In this document: piece after piece, positions 32,896 through 44,829 of the stretch
Numbering within the stretch: the first letter of the stretch is position 1
Layout of the letters: the number at the start of each line of letters is the position of its first letter
DNA from: Siphonodentalium dalli
Lineage: Eukaryota > Mollusca > Scaphopoda > Gadilida > Siphonodentaliidae
DNA: 64,000 bases
Direction: 5' to 3'
Assembly (NCBI GenBank): GCA_032622095.1
Contig: CP136069.1
Coordinates: 119,588,126-119,652,125, forward strand
The notes under the pieces: model-generated
What the model saw: the letters and a program-made list of their open reading frames with translations, nothing else
Database searches by the model: none
What the model was told of the DNA's origin: nothing
Position numbers and translations under genes: made by a program

Positions 32896-33435
32896 AGACT
32901 CTCATGGTTAAAATTATTTCAAACGGGAGAAATCAAGCCAATGCGCAGTGAGCGATACGTTGCTTGACCAATGAACAGCTTCTTGCAAATTCAATTAATA
33001 TTTACTTATTCTTACAAGCCACCCCGTGGTATTTGATTGCAATCTCATGAAGTTGTCGTATAAACTACACGTTAGTGTCTCGTATCTTAACTGATCAAAC
33101 GTAGTATATTCAAAATCAAAACTGACGTACATTTATTCATAATTGGGGAATATATAATACTGTATGATAATAGAATTGTATTCCAAAGATATTCCAAAAA
33201 ATGGTATTCTCTCCTAACCTATGGATATTACGTTACGTGCCAAATAAGGATCATTTACAACTTCTAGTAATCATATAGTAAATGCCAAGCTCATATTCTA
33301 AATAAGGTATTAAGGAGATGATGCAACATGACCATGGTACAGCTCAATAACGTTTATTATAGCATGCTTATTGTTATATTTTCATTACTTGGTTCATTAT
33401 TATATATCTGAATGGCGAAACATGTATTTTGCATG

Positions 33436-33660
33436 TACAGTAAAACTTCTACAAAACGAACACACTTTGGACCGGCCCTTCTGTTCGGTTCAGAGAGGTG
33501 CTCGGTTTATAGAAAATATCTTTTAATAGGCGAAATAATAGAACAAAAATCAACAGTTCCCCAAAGTTTTAAAATTGCACACAAAAGTACCTTTGATAAT
33601 CGTAACCAAGAATAATAGAAAAAATGTGCAGCAGTTATAGGTGTTATTTTGTGTAACATG
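33436..33660 (+). mobile_element. pogo/Tigger-like terminus
   Basis: TA at 33436-33437 is followed by CAGTAAAACTTCTACAAAAC, then GAACACACTTTGGACCGGC and CTGTTCGGTTCAGAGAGGTG. This is the layout of Tigger/pogo ends (CAGT-AAACCTCTATAA, GGACAC, GGGACCG, TCCGTT, GAGAGGTG). The opposite TIR was not found, so the 3' limit is a guess. Confidence 0.45.
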
Positions 33661-34419
33661 TGATATTACAACCACACAAACTCACTCTTAGAGGGATAAT
33701 GAAATACAAGATGACCTCCCATGATGTGGCTGTCATTTCAATTTTACGAAGTACAAAAGCCTGACAGGACAGGTCCCGACTTTTGTGATGCTTTGCACTG
33801 CATTTAGAAAGGTGTTGTTGAAGTGCCAGAAGTCTTCAACAACCCTTCAAATGGTTTCATCTTGTTCGCTCTAGTAGTTGATTGCAATAATTTAGCTTTT
33901 CAATACTAATATTTTGAATGGAATAGCATCGACATACATTTATCTACATATCCGTGTTACATTATTAAATAGTTACTATGATTTGCGAACTTTGATTGAT
34001 TGTGGACTCATATCCCACTTTCCCAAAGCCAGAGAATGATTAGACCTCTCATTTGCTGGATTTCAAAATGTGTGCCATTTTCGCATTGCTACATATAAGA
34101 TAGATATTGATTCTGTTAATTAATGTTTCTTTTGGCCAAAATAGTTGCAAGGCTAGTTAGCGATGACCTCTCTGAAAATGTTGGTGGAAAGTCAAAATTG
34201 CATGTTAACGAGGACTGCACATTCTAGACCATCACCATATATTAATGAAAGTGATATATTATTACTGAACATTAACTGGTTCGCTGCTAAATATCCTACA
34301 TACACGTAATAAAATGTGTATATATTTTTCAACAAACAGAAAATTATTGAATTTTATGCTCGGAGTTGATAATTTGCACTCTTTTTTCAAATTTGACCCC
34401 CATATATACATTTGTGATT
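33661..34419. other. no gene recognised
   Basis: No domain-bearing frame or repeat structure noticed. Confidence 0.3.
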
Positions 34420-34768
34420 ATGTTATGAGCCTGAATGTCTCACTAGGCTATGGTTATGAGCTTGGATGTCTCAATAGGCTATGGTTATGAGTCTGGATGT
34501 CTCATTAGGCTATGCCCGTGGGCCTGGATGTCTCATTAGCCATTAGGCTATGGTTATGAGCCTTGATGTCTCATTAGACTATGGTTATGGGTCTGGATGT
34601 CTCATTAGGCTATGATTATGAGTCTGTATGTCTCATTAGGCTATGGTTATGGGCATGGATGTCTCATTAGGCTATGGTTATGAGCCTGGTTGTCTGTTTG
34701 TCAAAGTAGGTTATCGATATGAGCCTGCATGGATGTCGGATATGGTTATGGTTATGAGCTTGGTTGTC
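34420..34768. repeat. 31-bp minisatellite, about 11 copies
   Basis: The unit TATGGTTATGAGCCTGGATG plus TCTCATTAGGC repeats with point changes. One unit has an inserted CATTAGGC duplication, and the last two are shortened and decayed. The unit length is not a multiple of three, so it is not a coding repeat. Confidence 0.9.
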
Positions 34769-36821
34769 GGCCGCCTTTAGGGCAAAACATTTGTAATTTT
34801 TCTCAAACTTTTCGCGATATAAGTACCTTTTCTGACAATTTTATTGGTCGGCATCCATTCAAACTTAACAATGTCCCAATTTAATTATATATGTAACAGT
34901 ATTTCTGAAATATTACCTGACAAATGCTATTTAAATGATTAAACTAAACAAGAGTTGGCTAAACAAGACAGTGTCATTGCCAAAGCCCATATCTGGGCTT
35001 CCAGCACTCTTGCATAGGGTCCAAATATGGGCTTTCAGCACTGAACCAGTTAATACAATGACACTTCTTATCGTGCCACATGCATGTTTACTTGTAACGG
35101 TTGATGACACTAATACTGCCAGATGCCTGCATATTGTTAATGCTTTACCATCTCTAAATGACATCAAATATGTCAAACAATAGTCAAAATGCGCACTGAG
35201 ATCGATAGATGATAATTCTATTTATTACACATCTATTGGCTGGCTGCCGTTAATGCGGTAATTCAGCCAATTGAACTATTGAAGTCATTCTCGGAATTTC
35301 GCTGAGTGATTTTTATTTTTGTTGGTTTGTCTTTCTCCAAATATTTTAAACAAATTTCCTGATAATCAGCAGCAAAACAACCTAAACATTCAACAACTAA
35401 AATATCCATCCAGTGCTAATTCTGGCGGAATATAGTGCACAACATCCTTGTATCATCTGTGTCATAGCTGAGAATCTGACATTTAGAACCTGATATAGGA
35501 TACTACCAAACCAAAGGCAGAACGAGAGACACGGTTTATGCGCCCATACAAAGCTGATCGATCAAGGTATAAGAAAGTTAATTTGAGATATGACAAATCG
35601 TCAATCAAACAACATATCGGCATCTTATATAAGCACACAATATAAACAATATGTCGCTACAAACTACCATATGAGACATTTTGTCCAGCTTTCGTATTCG
35701 TTATTTGCAGTGTTGACATTAAAATTAGCCGCCACATTGGGCACCATCTTGTATTTTGATTGTCTACTAAGACGAGACATGGATATAAATTTCACACTTT
35801 TTGTTTCTTCTTTGTATTCAGCACAAAGTAATTCCTAACGTTTGCTTAAATCTTTTCATTCTGTACTACATGTACAGTCCTCACCGCCACATTTGTGTGG
35901 ATGATTTCGTCTTAAGTTTTTGTTTACTATTTCTCCAACTGATAAGATGGACTAATGAAATATCCCTCCATGTAGTCATTACAATGATATACTATATATA
36001 CCACTGGGGATTTCCCTTTCTTGTTTGTGTCATTCTTTGATCCAATCCCCAGTGATGGCTTTATTTCATATTTTATAACATTGGGGGAGGGTTATGTTTT
36101 TGACTATTATTCAACATTTGTACGGACAGGATAATAACCTGCCAGTACTAAATACTCCACTCTTTCCATATATGACATGTTGGGCTATGTCCAGCATACG
36201 GGCGACAGTTACGCTGAATTGTCATGATTTTTACATTCTCTGCCATGACGTCGCAAAATCTCCAACAATTAAACCAGAAAAAGTAAGAACAACCAAATCT
36301 AGTATCAACATATGCCCCATAATAACAAACAGATCGTTCTGTTTATTGTGATTTGATTATCATTTAACCAATTGTGTATTGCTGGTCAACTGCTGAAAAT
36401 AGGCTAATAAACATCTGTCACATACATGTACATATGATGTCAATAAATATACTGTTCCTATTCATAGGGAAACCTGGGGATAACTGTTAGTGGGCATGAT
36501 ATATATGTAGCAAGCTCAACCACTGGACAAGGACTCATTTATACAATAATTCATAATGTTTTCTAAATTACTGCATCCTACATGTAATTGATATTATATA
36601 TACCAATGTGATTCTATTGTAAAGTGGTTTAGATATCATTTGAAACATCCCAATTTTGTTCTACAACCCAGGGAATGGGGTGTTTTACATATATATTCTA
36701 GGGTTCAAAGGGATAAAATGAAAACTATTGAAGGTTTAGAAAATAATTCAATAAATAATATTTTAAAAACAACTCAGCTGGAAACTTAGAAAATAATAGC
36801 AATATTTCTCCACTTACTGTG
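34769..36821. other. no gene recognised
   Basis: Frames of 79-85 codons at 34935, 35590, 35801 and 36094 overlap one another in different frames and show no shared domain or splice context. A duplicated phrase, CCATATCTGGGCTTCCAGCA and CAAATATGGGCTTTCAGCAC, lies near 34990 and 35025. Confidence 0.3.
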
Positions 36822-37053
36822 ACAGCTAGTAGGCCTGTAACGATACGCTTGGTCACGATACGATACGTATCGCGATACGGGGCCAACGATACGATACGTA
36901 TCGCGATACGCAAAATTTGATCCCATGAGTAAATAGCTATTCAAGTTCAACACTCCAAATTTGCACAACTCTCAGGTGTTAATCGTAGAATGATGAACTA
37001 TACTAAATTTAGTGAGCAGTATATCATTTCACAGTTGATGGTAGTCAGTTGCT

Positions 37054-37285
37054 GGAGTTTCTGACTGAAAATGAGCTTCTCTGACAATATACTCAGATAT
37101 AACTATTGACAAGTAGTGTAAGCACCCAGCGACAGTTCGCCATGCACCATTAAACTATATGCCTAATAATGGCACATGACGAAATGTCGCTGGGCAGCTG
37201 GGCTCTTATACACTACTTTGTATTATGCTCATAGTTATATCTGAGTATAATGTCAGAAAAGCTAATTTTCAATTCGAAACTCATG
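37054..37285. mobile_element. MITE nested inside hAT element 1
   Basis: Inverted arms of about 80 bp: GTTTCTGACTGAAAATGAGC, TCTGACAATATACTCAGATA and TAACTAT on the left against ATAGTTATATCTGAGTATAA, TGTCAGAAAAGCTAATTTTC on the right. A further CCCAGCGACAGTTCG/CGAAATGTCGCTGGG pair lies inside. Non-coding. Confidence 0.8.
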
Positions 37286-37524
37286 CAACATTGATTCAAG
37301 TCTTATTTTTTTTTAATTCATTTCATATTTTAATCAACAGTAATTCAACACAACAATGTGACATTAGTCACAACTCACAACATGTAACAGATAACACTGT
37401 CACTGTCAGAACCGAACCGAAGTGGCGAGCATGATGGAGCATCAAACATTAACTGAGTGTTTGTAAGTAAGTTCACCCGAAGTTGATGTTCTTAATCATG
37501 AGGCCTTGAAGTTATGCTAGGTTT

Positions 37525-37680
37525 TTACATGTTGGTCGTAACACCAGTTTTGTAACAGGTTGCCGTCGAACATAATTTGCAGATCGTTTTAGTTCTGTCT
37601 GCCTTAATGCGTCCATCCTCTTCAAGTTGAACGGTGTACGTCCCAAAACCGAAATATTGCCAGATTTCGACCTGTAGGCC
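37525..37680 (-). pseudogene. BED-type zinc-finger relic of a hAT transposase
   Basis: In a minus-strand frame the translation reads VEIWQYFGFGTYT, EEDGRIKADRT, then KTICKLC, TGVTTNM and a stop at 37525-37527. The W-x-Y-F start, the CKLC pair and the T-x-N-M position before the expected histidine pair match the BED finger that hAT transposases use to bind their subterminal repeats. The histidines follow the stop, where the reading is already degraded. A different minus frame (37512-37898) is longer but has no domain, so it is a shadow of this relic. Confidence 0.6.
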
Positions 37681-38137
37681 GCTGGCGGATTGACAAGTTT
37701 TAAGCTTTGAGCAGACATCTTTCCACGGCCCACGTGTTGTTGTTTTGCCGCAGACGATATATCCAATATACTAGTATTTGATTGGTTGAAATCAGAGCAG
37801 TTCATCAAATTAAACCAATCAGAGCATGGCTTACAGTCTGAGGCTAGGTTACAGAGGTCAGTCATTTCACTTCCGCCAACGTTTGTGTCAAAGGTCAAAG
37901 TGCGAGCTCACGGAAACAAACGAAATTTACAGATTCACTTCCGATAACACTTTGTAAGCATTCACAGCTTACGGAAACGAACGAGGGGACCCGATTGACT
38001 TCGTATGGTAACTGCATAATAGCGGAACTGTATCGTAGTGTATCGAAATTACAGTCAAATGAATCGCGTATAGAATCGCGAATGACGAATCGCGATGCAT
38101 CGAAATCGCGATGAATCGTTACAGGCCTAACAGCTAG

Positions 38138-39069
38138 GGTTGTGTGAGCAGAAATATTGGCGGAAAATGTTGTTACCATAATGCAGATCACTGGGACCAG
38201 GAGCACAACTACAGAGGCCTATGTTATCTTCCTGGGCAGGACATCTGTCACACTCTGGCAATGGGCTGATCATGTCCTGAACAAAATGAAAATATTTAAT
38301 GTTTAAAGTATCATCTTGTTATTTAGATTCACAAATGAGTGCCAAAGGAGATAAGCTGCTGCCAAATTTGGAGTTGCCTACCAGATAAGCTTCAACTCAT
38401 CGCCAAGCAAAGTGATATCGACATATGGGTCTGGGGTCAGGTCTCTAATGTAAGTGCAATATACATGAGGAAATTTGTCTCTGAACATAACTCTGACCAA
38501 CCAGTTTTAAAACTGTTACCAATCATAATTTCAGAAGGGATGTGGTGAATCCTTGTTACATTGTCAATACTCGATACATATATGTTTTAATCTCCTGTTC
38601 CAGTTCCTTGATTCATTATATTCTGTGTCTTAAAGCAGCTAATAATCTTCCAACCTCAAATTAAATGTTATTTGCTAGTTGTTGTCATGTACCGGGGATC
38701 AAAATAGGTTGATCAATATGTGTATTATATTTAATTTCCATTTAACTATTAAGAAATTTCACTGAATTCCTCTGTAATCAAAACTTACCGATAAAATCAA
38801 AATCAACGATATAGATGCTGCGGTAATATCAGTTCAATTTAATCCTGGTCATGGAATTAGTATTTATGAAATTGTCAATGGGATTATTTGGGCAAAAAAA
38901 CAAACAAAATTGTATGTTTCCGCTAACGAAGTGATAAAATTAGGGTAGGTACGTAAATTTTTACATGATATTTTTTATGATATGATATAGTATGGTAAAC
39001 ATAGTGTCGACATCCGGAATGACCACTTGTCGTCCATCCGTCCATCCGCGTTTAAAAATGACTACTTTA
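38138..39069. other. no gene recognised
   Basis: The 69-codon plus frame at 38339-38548 contains IWSCLPDKLQLIAKQSDI and VWGQVSN, which loosely recall a tectonin beta-propeller repeat. One unsupported repeat is not enough to call a gene. Confidence 0.25.
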
Positions 39070-39525
39070 ATATGTGGCTATGATTTTGTGAAATGGATAT
39101 GTATGTGATTAACTTCTGTTACGTGGCTAGCCAGGTAACAGAGTTTAGATGATCCTTCAAAAATGATCTATTTCACCTAATCAGCCTATTTAATTTTGAA
39201 GTCACTCAAAAGTGGGAAACTAAAAGTCCATTGATTTAGCCTCCATGATTTGTCAATAGGAGGTGTTCGGACAGTTATGTGGCTAGTCACTCACTCAATC
39301 ACCAACCTGTCAGTTTCTCCTATTCCACTGTCCTAGTTGCTGTGAGCAAGTTTTTGAGTTTTAATCAGCTTCTGCTACAATTCCCACATTTTATGATTCC
39401 ATAATATGAAATTTTATCACTATCAACTACTTTATAGCCACATAAAATTTTATGGCTACTTGAGAAGCCACATAAAAATTAGAGACACATAATTATTTTA
39501 GCCACATAACTCATAGCCACATATC
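39070..39525. repeat. TATGTGGCTA / TAGCCACATA cluster
   Basis: TATGTGGCTA-type copies lie in the first half (39073, 39121, 39278). Inverted AGCCACATAA copies lie in the second half (about 39435, 39469, 39502, 39514). GTTACGTGGCTAGCCAGGTAAC at 39117-39139 forms its own hairpin. A decayed foldback element is likely. Confidence 0.4.
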
Positions 39526-39544
39526 TACCCATTTGTTAGTCTAG

Positions 39545-39710
39545 CCATATGTCTGTCCATAGACACTTTACACTTGGTGCCATAACTTTTTGATCGGAAC
39601 CAAAATTTGTATATGAATTTCTCAGCCCAAAAGACAGATCGAGTTCGAATATGGGTTTGATCCTACTATTTTTAACTGAGTATGGCCCTTTTTCGAAAAT
39701 ATTTACTCTT
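39545..39710 (+). repeat. single core unit of the A-type repeat
   Basis: CATAACTTTTTGATCGGAAC, CAGATCGAGTTCGAATATGG and GAGTATGGCCCTTTTTCG match the core unit found at 28.5-30.9 kb. Confidence 0.55.
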
Positions 39711-39744
39711 AAAAAGAAAAAAAAATCTAGATTGAATGTCTTGC

Positions 39745-39762
39745 TCAATAAAAAAAAATATA

Positions 39763-39797
<35 letters not shown>

Positions 39798-39830
39798 TAA
39801 ATAAATAAATTTTTTTTATAATATAATACA
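39745..39830. repeat. AT-rich simple repeats (TA)n and (AAAT)n
   Basis: A (TA)11-like run is followed by seven AAAT-type repeats and a T run. The minus-strand frame reading through it (39536-39868) is compositional. Confidence 0.9.
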
Positions 39831-40239
39831 TTGTATAAGGCAAAAAAATGGTTTTGATTCTCAGGCATAGCCGCATAGAAAAAAATGGCCTGCGTTGGAC
39901 CATTTTATTACGATTTGGATATCATCGTAGTTGTAAACTGGGTAACACAAAATTAGGAAATATGTTTCAAATATCAAATAGGAGCTACATACAACGGTGT
40001 ATGTGTGGATATTCAACAAAAGACCATTGGCAACGATAACTATCAGGTATATTGTCACCACAAGCTGTGCAAACCCCCTTAGTTTATTGGTAAAATGTGT
40101 TCCAATATTCAATCTGCGGACAGCAGGAAGTTGGATATTGAAAGATCAATCAAATTCGTGAACGCAAACCAGAACGCAATAAAAAACTCAGTTTGATAAT
40201 TGGTGTTTTTTTTATAGTTTTATGGCCTATCATTAGAGT

Positions 40240-40320
40240 TAGTGCTGGGCAGTTTCCCTATTAATCAACAATACCCAGTTAAAATTTCCATATCGTCACT
40301 AATATCGTCTAAAATAAACT
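40240..40320. mobile_element. solo hAT-type terminus
   Basis: TAGTGCTGGGCAGTTTCCCT matches the left end of the hAT element at 51.43-52.30 kb for its first 12 bases (TAGTGCTGGGC). No matching right end seen downstream. Confidence 0.4.
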
Positions 40321-40329
40321 AATTGTAAT

Positions 40330-41092
40330 GTCCTCGGCAATCAATGGGTGCCAGCCAATCAAAAGCGTGTACAAACAAATAATTTAACTCAAGCCTAAAT
40401 CAAGTTATTTAAGTGTTTAAATCCAAGCGTAACATCCATGCGTGCAATCAAAACACACAGAAAGCGTGTGGTCGTGCGGTTTATGTTACTCAGTGTACCC
40501 ATGTGTAAATATCATTTTGCAGGCTCACATTTTTTTCAATATTCAATCATCATATTAAACAACATTTAGAACAACTAACGGAATGAGGGAAGGGAATATG
40601 AAAACCCAGGATACGTCCCCCTTTCGCTCACAATATTACACAAACCCTCCGACTTCCCTGCGTATAATAGTATTGCAAGAGAATGCACCAAAATGAATCG
40701 ACGACTGATCAGGTGATAGATCGATATGAATGTCAGTTATGCCACGCCTCTTCCTTCAGCGCAATGATGCACGTGCACCGTAAATCAAAATAACCAATGG
40801 ACAAATACACTGCCCTCTTCTTGTCTAGAAGAAACCACTCACTGCGATTGGTTGAAAAAATTGTATAGAATTAGAGCTTAAAACCCACCCAAAAATACAT
40901 GGTGTCCTTGCTTGGCCAAATTCCAAACATTATGTACTACATGTTTGGACTTCATTGAAAGACTGAACCTCTTTATCAAATTTGTCTTGCTGTTAAACCA
41001 CATTTCCATTTGTCAAGCGACTCAAGTGTCATCGGGAATAACATATATTTACTCAACATACCGAGAAATATTCACCAATCCGCAGATTTATT
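40330..41092. other. no gene recognised
   Basis: Only short frames without domain features. Confidence 0.3.
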
Positions 41093-41508
41093 GTCCCCCG
41101 AAAAATATATTTTTCGGGGGACTATAGAAACGGGCTCCGTCCGTCCATCACACTTTTGAGTACCTTCATGGTGTAATCATCTCCTCCTACAGATTTCATC
41201 CCAGAGATTTGAAACTTCAGAATATTGTTGCCGATATATTGAAGATGTGCAACATGTATATATATAGATGACGGAATAATTATTTTTTGATGGAGTTATT
41301 AACCCTTTTCGACTTCAGTATGAGGGTACCTTCATGGTGTAATCAACTCCTCAGATGGACTACAGTTTTGTTCGTAGATATTTGAAACTTCAGAGTATTG
41401 TTACCCACATATTGGAGATGTGCAACATGTATATACATGTAGATGACGGAAAAATATTTTTTTTTACCGAGTTATTAACCATTTTCGACTTAGAAAATTT
41501 CAACATTT
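41093..41508 (+). mobile_element. hairpin-headed element A4, truncated
   Basis: Head GTCCCCCG...CGGGGGAC at 41093-41122 with TATAGAAACGGGCTCCGTCC, then two core units with TGAGTACCTTCATGGTGTAA, TCAACTCCTCCTACAG, GATATATTGAAGATGTGCAA and GAGTTATTAACCCTTTTCGA. Same core phrase as the compact element at 30.3-30.7 kb. No 3' hairpin; it runs into the next head at 41512. Confidence 0.55.
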
Positions 41509-41511
41509 TTA

Positions 41512-41720
41512 GTCGAGTTTTTTTCCAAAACTCGACTTATAGTTTGATGAGGGACGGCAGGCAGGTGGGCGGGCTATCGGGCAGGCGGCCTGTTTTGCTT
41601 ATAACTCAACCGTTTATTGACGGATTTAAAAAAAATTGGTGTGTGAGTACATATCCAATCCAGACACACATTCAAACGGCGTTTACATGGCGATGGCATT
41701 AAAAAATATGCTGCAACAAT
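41512..41720 (+). mobile_element. hairpin-headed element, GTCGAGTTTT family, truncated
   Basis: The head hairpin GTCGAGTTTTTTTCC-AAAACTCGAC at 41512-41536 is followed by TTATAGTTTGATGAGGGACG and GGCAGGCAGGTGGGCGGGC. Then comes one core-like phrase, ATAACTCAACCGTTTATTGA. It breaks off into unrelated sequence near 41720. Confidence 0.5.
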
Positions 41721-41984
41721 TAAATGCAACAATCAAAGATGTCCCGACTGTGTGGTAGCTCGTCAATAAGTGACTTCCCCAATATCGCAATCATCAACCT
41801 CACTCAGCATATTCCTACTCGACTTACAAGGAACATCCCACTGACAAGAAAGAGACAAACCATCGAGTAACCAATAAGCGATTTATCTAGACGTATACCC
41901 TCCATGTATATAATCCAGTTAAATGCAACCATTGTGTGATACATAATTATATAGCCGTGCATTGTACAAGAAATCTTGACCGCC

Positions 41985-42140
41985 TATCGTAACATCTTTT
42001 CTTCTTTAAGGGGATGGCAGTAAGACAGTCTAGTCTGACTATGCCACCCCCTCGAATATACAATATAATATTTGTCAAATGTATTATTCATTAATATGTG
42101 TATATTGAAATAAAATATCCTATCCTATCCTATCCTATCC
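41985..42140 (+). mobile_element. LINE 3' end with (ATCCT)n tail
   Basis: AAGGGGATGGCAGTAAGACA through ATGCCACCCCCTCG, then TATATTGAAATAAAATATCC and four to five TATCC repeats. A 5'-truncated 3' UTR with a pentanucleotide tail is the signature of target-primed LINE insertion. Confidence 0.6.
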
Positions 42141-43190
42141 ATGCAAGTAAGCTGCAGACAAACAATCGGGTTCGTCCGCACATTTATTACAGAGTTATGG
42201 CCCTTTGCCATTTTTCACTGATTTTAGGCTCGTTAGCGCAACAACTTCAACAAACGTTATCTGATTCGATTGAAATTTGTGATATAGGTGTCTCCCAAGA
42301 ATATCTCGGACGAGTTCGAAAACCGGCCTGGTCCGATAAAATTTTTCACGAATTTTCAGCTCTTTAGCGCGATAACTTCAACAAACGTTATCCGATTTGA
42401 TTGAAATTTGGTATATAGGTGTCTCCCAAGAATATCTCGGACGAGTTCGAAAACCGGCCTGGTCCGATAAAATTTGATAGAGTTATGGCCCTTAATTAGT
42501 CATTTTTTCACAAATTTTCAGCTCGTTAGCGCGATAATTTAACAAACATCATCCTATTTGATTGAAATTTTGATATATAGGTGTCTCCCAAGAATACCTC
42601 GGACGAGTTAGAAAACCGGCCCGGTCCGATAAAATTTTATAGAGTTATGGTCCTTAAGTAGTCATTTTGTACGAATTTTGAGCTCGTTAGCGCGATAACT
42701 TCAACAAACGTCATCCGATTCAACAAAAATTTGGTATATAAGTGTCTTCCAATAATATCCTGGACGAGTTCGAAAAAAAATTGATAGAGTTATGGCCCTT
42801 AATTAGTCATTTTTCGTGAATTTTTAGCTCGTTAGCGCAATAACTTCAACAAACGTCCTCCGATTTGTTTAACATTTGGAATAGCTAGACGTACTTGCCA
42901 AGAATATTTCGGACGAGTTCGAAAACCAGCCTGGCCCGATAAAATTTGATAGAGTTATGGCCCTTAATTAGTCATTTTTCGATTTTACCTATTAATTAGT
43001 CCACCGATACTGATGCACACCAATTGGCGGTAGCCACCGGCGGTAGCCACCAAAAACGAGACACAGCATCTCTGATGCCACCTCTTGTTTCACCGTTAGC
43101 GCGATAACTCAATTAAATATTAACTGATTCAAACCATATTTGATATATGAGTCTCTTGCAACAATATCTCGGACGAGTTTGAAAACCAGG
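42141..43190 (+). repeat. tandem-core array D, about 6 units of 120-155 bp
   Basis: AGCTCGTTAGCGCGATAACT, TCAACAAACGTTATCCGATT, GGTATATAGGTGTCTCCCAA, GAATATCTCGGACGAGTTCG, AAAACCGGCCTGGTCCGATA and GAGTTATGGCCCTTAATTAG recur with the GAGTTCGAAAACC landmark near 42309, 42437, 42602, 42763, 42915 and 43173. No head hairpin is present at its start; the LINE tail abuts it instead. Confidence 0.8.
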
Positions 43191-43479
43191 TTTTTTAGAG
43201 TACGGAATGTAAACAGACGTTTTTATCATGATTAGCTTGGTCGACGCTCTCTTTTGCCTCAAAATAAATAATCGTGATTACCTGCCAATTAAACCAGAAA
43301 TGAATAAATGTGACGTCATGATTAATAGGCAGGTGAGAATATATTGGATTAAATCCATCCTGATGTCTTAGACATGGGTTGTCAAAAATTTTATGATTGT
43401 TAGCTATCAGGAGGCCTTTTAAAATACTGGCCAATAACATTGTTCACGTTTTCCATTCTAGAGTTATCCTTCTTTATTG

Positions 43480-44828
43480 TCACCCGACATTCCGTCGGTG
43501 AACAAATGTAACGACCTTCATCCATGTGTGTGGGCTTCCATCCATTGACTCCATCCATCTGGAACATTGTCCGAGTCTGTATTCTGTCATTTTATGGTCA
43601 TTTGTTGTTAAACTTGACACATATATCAACCAGCATGGGAACCTGCACACCTGCGATTTTGAGTTCGGTCGACTCATTCTGATGGAGTTAATGCTCTTTT
43701 TTGACCTGTGTTTGTACAACCTGAGACACCTCTATTGTCAGAGTCTGTATTCCGTCATTATCCAGTAAATTTGGTTACAACTTGGCACAGACGTCGGCCA
43801 GCATGGGAACCTGCACACCTGCAAGTCGGAGTCATTTTGGTGGAGTTATTGCCATTTTTCAACATAGAATCGTACATCATGGGACGCATCTTTTGTCCAA
43901 GCTTATATTCCATCATTTTCAAGTTAATTTGGCAGAGTTATTGCCATTTTCGACCTAGAAATGTTTTATGTTTTTTATTTTAGAGTTATTGACCCTTTCT
44001 CGACTTATTCAAGATGTGCAAATATTTTGTGAATATGTACTTTGTATCATATTGGTAGTGTTGAAACGACCAGTGAATTTCAAAGTCGACTAGTCGAGGC
44101 CCAAAAGTCGCGTTGTATCGACTAGTCGGTACCCGATATTAAAACTTTCAAACATAACATGGTACGGAAAATTCATCGTACATGGCGTACACTGATGACT
44201 GAGTCAATGACGGTCTATTGCGCAGCGCATTTCCCTGCATAGACACCAATTTATTTGGGAAATAATACAGTAAACATCTTGATATTAATTTTATCCAACA
44301 CACTGAATGTAATTATATAATTAGAGTCCCGATCAAGCGCTGTCAGTATCATTTATATTCGGTAGCAACGACCTTCACACAGCGTCGCATTATAACCCGA
44401 CGGTGCGAGATCAATTGAAATATACACAGTGTCTAGATCAAAGCGGTCTCCGACAAACGATAAAGCCACGTCAATCATTGCCATCATGTCACAGTGATGT
44501 CTTTGACCTCAAACGACGAGTGAGACATTGTGTTGTCAATTTCATTCTTTCAATTAATAGTCGGGTCACTATGTGTGTCTATACTAGTAACACTGTCAAT
44601 TCCGGGTGCCACCAAACGTTATACTTACCGTAACTTACGCGCAGTTAACACCGTTTATGCCGGAATCGATCTTGAAAACGTTATACATGTAACTATGTAA
44701 CATACACTATTTCAGCGTCGACTACAGCTAGTCGATTAATCATTTCAACCCTACATATTGGTGTAATCAATTCCTCCTGCTGTTTGTAGTATTGGGATCT
44801 GAAACCCATAAATCCTTCGTCCTTTTTT
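43480..44828 (+). mobile_element. hairpin-headed element, GTCACCCGAC family, split by hAT element 2
   Basis: Head GTCACCCGACATTCCGTCGG + TGAAC at 43480-43504. Core units contain TTGTCCGAGTCTGTATTCTG, GTCATTTT, GGGAACCTGCACACCTGC and GGAGTTATTGCCATTTTTC. The array continues to about 44047, is cut by the hAT element and resumes at 44762 with GTGTAATCAATTCCTCCTGC, the same phrase as the compact element at 30.3 kb. Confidence 0.55.
44048..44761. mobile_element. hAT element 2, 698 bp with 8-bp TSD CATATTGG
   Basis: CATATTGG at 44048-44055 and 44754-44761 exactly flanks 44056-44753. The left TIR TAGTGTTGAAACGACC and the right TIR (inverted) TAGGGTTGAAATGATTAATC agree in the first 12 bases with one mismatch. 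Both continue with GTCGACTAGTCGA / TCGACTAGC palindromic stretches. No transposase frame (76 codons at most), so non-autonomous. It disrupts a hairpin-headed repeat, giving a relative age. Confidence 0.92.
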
Positions 44829-44829
44829 G

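Larger units (their letters stand above)
36822..38137. mobile_element. hAT element 1, 1300 bp with 8-bp TSD ACAGCTAG
   Basis: ACAGCTAG at 36822-36829 and 38130-38137 exactly flanks 36830-38129. The TIRs are TAGGCCTGTAACGAT at the left and ATCGTTACAGGCCTA at the right. Subterminal CGATACGATACGTATCGCGA repeats on the left and AATCGCGA-type repeats on the right are as expected for hAT elements. The minus strand keeps a BED-finger relic, and a separate MITE is nested at 37054-37285. No catalytic transposase domain remains. Confidence 0.92.

Noticed and set aside
34935-35183. Overlapping plus and minus frames of 81-82 codons
   Set aside because: They overlap almost fully on opposite strands and neither has family features.
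38339-38548. Tectonin-like repeat exon
   Set aside because: Only one weak partial match (VWG plus spacing), no splice sites and no adjacent repeats; chance is likelier.
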